Assembly: GCA_024180945.1 (NCBI GenBank)
Contig: JAKSGN010000003.1
Coordinates: 2,232,001-2,296,000 of the forward strand
Length of the DNA stretch: 64,000 nucleotides
Reading direction: 5' to 3'
DNA from: Macrophomina tecta
Lineage: Eukaryota; Ascomycota; Dothideomycetes; Botryosphaeriales; Botryosphaeriaceae
Shown: positions 58,771 to 64,000 of the stretch, piece after piece
Numbering within the stretch: the first letter of the stretch is position 1
Layout: the number at the start of each line of letters is the position of its first letter
The notes under the pieces: generated by a model
What the model was told of the DNA's origin: nothing
What the model saw: the letters and a program-made list of their open reading frames with translations, nothing else
The model's database searches: none
Program-made: the position numbers and the translations under genes

Positions 58771-60039
58771 ATGGCCACGCCGCCATCCTCCCGCCGGCAA
58801 ACAACGCCACCACCGCAAACCACCAGAAGCGGCAGCCTGCCCAGCGCGCCGCTCACCCCAGAGCAAGTCCGCCAGATCGAAATCAGCCGGCTGAAAGCCA
58901 AAGCCCTCCGCGAACAAGCCGACGCCGCATCCCAGGCCTCCGCCGCCGCCGCCGCCGCCGCGGCAGCAGCAGACAGCACCGCGCACGCCGGCAAGAAGCG
59001 TCCACACTCCGCCATCAGCACGACAACCCGCGCGCGCAACCACCGCGATGGCACGACCGCAACGCCAGGAACAGCCGGGCGAGCAGGAGCAGGAGCGACC
59101 AGGGGCAGCATGACAGCGCCGTCGGACAACGCGTACATCCGGGCGGCCAAGAAGTTCGAGAAGAGCAGCTACATCGAGTACGACCTGTCGGCCATGACTG
59201 ACACCAAAGGCGGCTTCCTCTCGACGGCCGACGACCCGCACAACCGCGCGCTGAACTCCGGCCTTGCCAGCAAAGACTCGCCCGACAGCGAGCAGCAGAA
59301 GCCCGCGCACATGACGCTCGCCGAGTGGCAGCGGCACCAGCTCCTCAAGAAGCTCCGCGCCGCCAAGGCCGGGCCCTTCGAGCCCGGCATCTCGGTGCTC
59401 GACGACGCCGCCACGACGGCCTCGTGCCGCGAGTGCGGCTCGCGCGAGATCGACTTCGCCTGGCACGGCGTCTTCGGCGTCGCCGTGTGCAACGCCTGCA
59501 AGGAGAAGTTCCCCGAACGCTACAGCCTGCTCACCAAGACAGAGGCGCGCGAGGACTATCTGCTCACTGACCCGGAGCTCCGCGACGAGGACCTCTTCCC
59601 CCGCCTCGAGAAGCCCAACCCCCGCAGCGCCACGTACCACAGCATGCAGCTGTTCCTGCGGTGTCAGCTGGAGGAATATGCGTTCAGCGCGCGCAAGTGG
59701 GGCAGCGCGGAGGCGCTCGATGCGGAGTTTGCGCGGCGCGAAGTCGAGAAGAAGGAGCGGCGAGATAAGAAGTTCAAGAGCAAGTTGGAGGACTTGAAGA
59801 AGCGGACGCGCGTGGAGGCGTACAAGCGAAGTAGGCTGGCTGGTGCCGCGGTGGGGGATGGGATTGGCCTTGGTGGTGCTAGCGGAGGCGGCAAGACAGC
59901 GCAGTTCGGCGACAAGGTGGCCGGGAGGTTCGACAGACACGAGCACGAATGGGGACGGGCGGTGGAGGATCCGGAGACGGGGCTCACGAAGAAGAGGTGC
60001 ATTGAGTGCGGCATGGAAGTCGAGGAACTGGAGTTCTGA
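58771..60039 (+). CDS. RAD14: DNA repair protein Rad14/XPA
   Basis: Intronless, 422 residues from ATG 58771 (MATPPSSRRQ). The frame is open 31 codons upstream, but that part looks like leader sequence. A helix EQVRQIEISRLKAKALREQ is followed by an Ala tract coded by GCC repeats (about 58940-58975). The XPA core has SYIEYDLSAMTDTKGGF, then the C4 zinc finger CRECGSREIDF ... CNACKEKFPE, and RYSLLTKTEAREDYLLTDPELRD, the DNA/RPA-binding motif. The C terminus has HEHEWGRAVEDPETGLTKKRCIECG, a second C-x2-C pair. It recognises damaged DNA in nucleotide excision repair together with RPA and the ERCC1-XPF homologues. Confidence 0.95.
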   Translation: MATPPSSRRQTTPPPQTTRSGSLPSAPLTPEQVRQIEISRLKAKALREQADAASQASAAAAAAAAAADSTAHAGKKRPHSAISTTTRARNHRDGTTATPGTAGRAGAGATRGSMTAPSDNAYIRAAKKFEKSSYIEYDLSAMTDTKGGFLSTADDPHNRALNSGLASKDSPDSEQQKPAHMTLAEWQRHQLLKKLRAAKAGPFEPGISVLDDAATTASCRECGSREIDFAWHGVFGVAVCNACKEKFPERYSLLTKTEAREDYLLTDPELRDEDLFPRLEKPNPRSATYHSMQLFLRCQLEEYAFSARKWGSAEALDAEFARREVEKKERRDKKFKSKLEDLKKRTRVEAYKRSRLAGAAVGDGIGLGGASGGGKTAQFGDKVAGRFDRHEHEWGRAVEDPETGLTKKRCIECGMEVEELEF

Positions 60040-60542
60040 GCATTCGGCACGTGGGGGCATAAGGCTCAAGTCTTCTTATTGTTCCGGCAGCGTTGTTTCG
60101 ATCTACATATCGACTCAAAAGTGAGTCGCGAAAGGCTGTTTGTCCGCGCTGGAAACCAGCGAGTCGACCAATCTCCTGACGGCGAACCAACTCTATCCTT
60201 GGCCCGTGTGCATGTTGCCTTCCATCGAAAGAAGGGAACAGTCCATAGGACGCAGAGAGTCAAAGTTCAAGCCCAGAGGGAAGAAGGAACTCCAGCTGGT
60301 GGCATGACAAGCGGCCAAGTCTGCAATGCTCCACAATCGAGCCTTCAGCGCTCATTGTTAAGCCTTAGTCCACCAACACCGACGGCTGTCCCGCGACGGC
60401 ATTGCACATTATGACATCCTCCCGAGTGGCAGCAGCCCGGAATCGCTGTTAAAACCACACGCAGTCCAAATCCAATCTTGGAGAAGCCAAGAAAAAAGAG
60501 AAAAAAGAAAATCCAGGTCATTACTGAGCCTCATTCATGACC
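60040..60542. other. Convergent 3' intergenic region
   Basis: About 500 bases between two 3' ends; no gene or repeat of note. Confidence 0.55.
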
Positions 60543-62584
60543 TCAGTCTTTCCTCTTCTTCAACTCCTTCACTTTCTCTTCCACCCACTCGCGGACTTCC
60601 TGAGGGCCCGGTGGACCCTGTCCATTCTGCTTCCTCCTCGCAATCTCGGACTTGATCTCCGCAATTGCCTCGTCCACTTCTTGTTCGGGATCATCAGGGA
60701 GACCCATCAGAGGCGCCCTGCCTCCGCCTTCGGTGGATGGGTTTCTGCTCAGACCAGGGCGAAGACCAAGAGCTTCGCCCAGAATCTTCTCTTCCAAGAA
60801 GTCATCAGCGGTAAGGCTGGTCCGACCGCGACTAGTGAGCTCGCCCGACGGAGGTGCCTGAGCGGTTGCCGTAGAGGCTGCAGAATCCTTGCCTTCAGCT
60901 AGTTTAGCGGTTCCAGCTCGCTTTGCGAGCTCCTTCTGCAGGGCCTTCTTTCCGGGAGACGCAAGGAAGGCGAGAGATAGAATGACACCCACGATGGTGT
61001 AGAAGTAGACGCGGCTCCAGACGAGCAATGATGGACCGAGCTCGAGAGTGATAAAGGGGATGACCGTATACGAGAAAGCGAGTTGGGTGATGAGCCAGGT
61101 GAAGATGTCGTAGTAGATCTTGGTCGGAAGCGGTCGTTGGCCATCCGGAGTCAGGAAGAAGGGTCGGAGGAGGCGGCGTCCATCTGCAATGTGTTAGCCT
61201 GAAGATCGAATCCGATAGCTTGTAACTCACTCTTGGCAATGGTCTGAAGGAAGCTTGCCAATACGAAGCTCATGTAGTAGCCGGGATAGAATCCATGCCA
61301 GAAAGCCGAAGTGATAAACGTGGCCATGCTGGCGCGGAAACCGGGCTTCTTTCCTTTGGGAGTGACTCGTAGATACATGTAGTTCCGGAGCCATAGATTA
61401 GTGTTGATGTTCCAGTTGCCTAGGTATGCGTGCGTGTTTTGAGCCAACTCAATACCGAGAGGCTTCACATTCTGAAGGCGGTTCCAGTTCACACGGCCGG
61501 TTTTTGGATCGATGCCCTTGTAACCGATACCGGAGAGAATACAAGCACCTTCGGTCAGATGCCAGACGCCGTAATACTTCATGCGGGTCGCAAATCCAAC
61601 CATATGTAGGTAGTAAAGGCGCTTGAAGAAGTTGTGCTTCATGTACTCGTCTCCAAGGAGCAGATTTGGGTTGTACCAACCCGAGAACTGAAGAAACGCA
61701 AAGATCCAGACCAAGCCGTAGGCGCCCTTCCAAGCAGCAGGTGTGCCGCTGCGAGGGATTTTACGCTTCTTGCGGGTCGGAGGAGCTCTGGCAGGGTCGA
61801 CGCCGGGAGGCAGCTCGAACATGCTGGTCGTCAGCCACTGGCGATAGTCGACATAGTCGAAAGCCGGACCAGCGAACAGTGAAGGGAAGAAGAGCACGTA
61901 GCCCGTGTAGTCCAGGACGGACGGAAGCTCCCGAAGGGCACGTTCCTTCTGGTAGTCGGTCAGGTCTTTCTCGGGCAAACGGCCGTCGTGGACATTCCAG
62001 CAGAAGGCGGTGAGCTTCATAATCAGGACCATCTGAGCACCGGTGATGTCGACATTCTGCGGCTCGTTCCTAAACTGGCGGTCGAGGTGGTTGATGGACA
62101 TATGGCCCATCAAGAAGACAAAGCCAACCCATGGCATCAGCGGGCCTTCGATGTACTTGGCGATGGCATAGGCGCCGGCGGAGCTGATGAACAAGGTGCG
62201 GAGACCAGCCCAGAGATCGAACAGGCCAACAAGGTAAAACAGAGAGACCCTAAGTGAACGTGAGAATTGCAGGATACATCATAACACGCTGGGGAATGTA
62301 CACTATTATGAAGGCATTCTTCTGCCACGGCTTTGAGTCGGGGATGCGCTTGAGCACTGCGGCGAGCGGGTAGGAGAGCAGGAAGGACGCGATGAGCTTG
62401 ACTGCATGGGTGAGCCGAGGCGGGGGAAGACTAAAGGGCATGATGGCATACGCTCATCGGTGGAAGCGCCCAGGGCGTTGGCGACGTAGGCAAAAGCTAC
62501 AAAGGACAGAATTCGTTAGCGGGCCTCCGACAAAAGCTGGCGTGACGCAGTGAACAGCTTACGGGTGTTTATATAGGGTAACAT
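60543..62584 (-). CDS. ALE1: MBOAT lysophospholipid acyltransferase (ALE1/LPT1 type)
   Basis: Five exons: 62584-62563, 62496-62452, 62401-62302, 62249-61231 and 61183-60543; phases agree for 608 residues. The start MLPYINTPFAYVANALGAS needs the first short exon. About ten hydrophobic segments are spread through the protein. MBOAT hallmarks: NWNINTNLWLRNYMYLR with the conserved Asn, and FITSAFWHGFYPGYYMSF with the active-site His. KLTAFCWNVHDGR and SVLDYTGYVLFFPSLFAGPAFDY are ALE1/LPCAT-type. The C-terminal cytosolic tail is charged (EEKVKELKKRKD). It re-acylates lysophospholipids in the endoplasmic reticulum (Lands cycle). Divergent from CWC27 by 386 bases. Confidence 0.92.
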
Positions 62585-62970
62585 GGTGGGCGACTCAACG
62601 GCAAGGACACAGTGACGAGCAGTCACTGCATGGCGGAAGAAGGTCTGGGGCGTTGGGGGGTTGAGAGAGCTAGGAGCTCTGCCGCGGGGGGGAGCTTTTC
62701 TTGTTGGCGCTGAATTTGCCCGCGTGCACCCAAAGCTTGTTGACCCTCCCTCAAGCTTGCGAGCGAGCGAGCCAGTGACGTTGGCGGCTCCGCCCACGCA
62801 CCGACCACTTCAGCCCCAGCGCGTTCCCGCATGCTTTTCTGCCCTCTGCTCGCATCTCAACTCCACCACCGCTACCACCGCTCCGCCCGACCTCCCCTGC
62901 GCCCCACACGCGCCCGTGACCGGCCCCGGCGCTCTCCCTCGCAGTGCCGTCCGCGACGCTTTATCCTCGC
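62585..62970. promoter_or_regulatory. Divergent promoter, ALE1-type / CWC27
   Basis: 386 bases between divergent start codons; GC-rich, no TATA box identified. Confidence 0.5.
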
Positions 62971-64000
62971 CATGTCGTCGGTGTACAATCTCGAGCCGCA
63001 GCCGACGGCTAAGGTCATCCTGCACACGACCGCAGGCGACCTCGCCCTCGAACTGTTTGCGAAGCAGACCCCGCTAGCCTCGCGCAATTTCCTGCAGCTC
63101 TGCCTCGATGGCTACTACGACAACACCATCTTCCACCGCCTGGTGCCGGGCTTCATCATCCAGGGCGGCGATCCGACGGGCACCGGCTCCGGCGGCGAGA
63201 GCAGCTTCGACGGCGAGCCCTTCGCCAACGAGTTCCACTCGCGCCTCAAGTTCAATCGCCGCGGCCTGCTGGGAATGGCCAACACGGGCAAGAAGGACGA
63301 CAACGGCAGCCAGTTCTTCTTGACCCTGGCCAGCACCCCGGATCTGACCGGCCGCAACACTATGTTCGGCCGCATCGAGGGCGACACCATCTACAACTTG
63401 ATGAAAATGGGCGAGGCCGACTTGACCGAGGAAGAGGGCAGCGAGCGCCCGCTCTACCCCACGAAGATCATCAATACCGAGATCATCGTCAATCCTTTCG
63501 ATGACATGGTGAAGCGGGTGCAGACGGCTCAGCCGCAGACTCAGGAGAAGAAGGGCCCCAAAAAGGCGAAGTGCAAGGCGGCGAAGCAGTTGCTCAGTTT
63601 CGGAGGTGACGAAGGGGACGAAGGGGACGCTGCGCCTGTGGTCAAGAAGCCCAAGTTTAACACCAAGCTCGTGAGCGCTGGCCAGGAGGATGGCGCCGAG
63701 CTTAACAATACTCCGATCCCGCGTGCCGTCGAACCCAAGGCTGCTAAGCCTAGGGAAAAGCCTATACCGCAGAGGTCGCCGTCTCCGCCGCCGAAACCGA
63801 AGTCCGCAGAAGCCGCGGCGCCCCCGCGCCGCTCCACGCGCTCTCCGTCTGTGTCGTCCGAATCTGAGCCCGAGCAGGTCAACAAGGTGTCGTCGCTGCT
63901 GGAGCGCACGAATGCGCAGATTGCCGAATTGAAGGCCAGCATGAAGCGCAACACAGGAGGTCCTTCTAAGGAAGCCCCCAAGAAAAAGTCTGCTCTGGAG
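62971..64000 (+). CDS. CWC27: CWC27-type spliceosomal cyclophilin (partial, runs off window)
   Basis: From ATG 62971 (MSSVYNLEPQPTAKVILHTT) the frame is open to the window edge (343 codons), so the C terminus is missing. The N-terminal cyclophilin domain (about 12-165) has GDLALELFAKQTP, FHRLVPGFIIQGGDP with the catalytic Arg, GMANTGKKDDNGSQFFLTL and NTMFGRI. The Trp that binds cyclosporin in CypA is replaced (STPDLTGR), as is usual for CWC27. The linker is rich in Lys, Ser and Pro, and a predicted coiled coil (SSLLERTNAQIAELKA) lies near the edge. It acts in the activated spliceosome with CWC22-type partners; peptidyl-prolyl isomerase activity may be low. Confidence 0.92.

Overview
The window is nuclear DNA of a filamentous ascomycete (Pezizomycotina; a dothideomycete is my best guess but is not proven). 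The evidence is short GT-AG introns of about 50-90 bases with CTRAC-type branch points, a Zn2Cys6 regulator, a LaeA-type methyltransferase, a BIM1-like surface protein, GH3 and GH31 secreted-type glycosidases, and a core fungal gene set (HSP60, cofilin, Get5, NOP2, Rad14, ALE1-type acyltransferase, CWC27). I rebuilt 24 gene models by joining exons so that splice phases and total length agree: 22 complete protein genes, one running off the right edge, and one pseudogene. I saw no tRNA, rRNA, transposon or CRISPR array.

Left half (about 0.5-32 kb), accessory in character: a BBE-type FAD-linked oxidoreductase (525-2319, -), a GNAT acetyltransferase (3346-4029, -), a BIM1-like type I membrane protein (6257-7276, -), a Ser/Ala-rich wall protein with a GPI-type tail (8263-9094, +), then a compact group: FAD monooxygenase (9280-10976, -) divergent from a SAM methyltransferase (11314-12988, +), which converges on a Zn2Cys6 transcription factor (13080-16041, -), followed by a DAL5/allantoate-type MFS transporter (16703-18672, -) divergent from a GH31 alpha-glycosidase (19120-21854, +). 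After a 2.5-kb gap come a secreted intradiol ring-cleavage dioxygenase (24331-25872, +), a secreted GH3 beta-xylosidase (26678-29418, +) and a flavin monooxygenase with a C-terminal membrane segment (29816-31851, -). The content suggests plant-biomass use (xylosidase, alpha-glycosidase), aromatic chemistry (ring hydroxylation and cleavage, methylation) and transport.

Right half (about 34-64 kb), mostly housekeeping: a large disordered nuclear-type protein with a short SANT/Myb-like motif (34631-37196, +), mitochondrial HSP60 (38977-40869, +), cofilin (42176-43058, +), Get5 (43764-44621, -) divergent from NOP2 (44905-47148, +), an APH-type kinase (48212-49497, +), a decayed amidohydrolase (51555-52861, -), two small proteins with a related N-terminal motif (54796-55766 and 57455-58068, both -), Rad14/XPA (58771-60039, +), a membrane-bound lysophospholipid acyltransferase (60543-62584, -) and the start of the spliceosomal cyclophilin CWC27 (62971-64000, +).

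The most notable points are the monooxygenase/methyltransferase/regulator/transporter group without a PKS or NRPS backbone, microexons that carry key residues (an ATG-only exon and an 11-base exon in cofilin, a 22-base exon with the iron-binding His-x-His of the dioxygenase, a zinc cluster split over three tiny exons), a clearly broken amidohydrolase that still has a working-looking intron, and three proteins sharing a short W...LL...IA...R..K motif.
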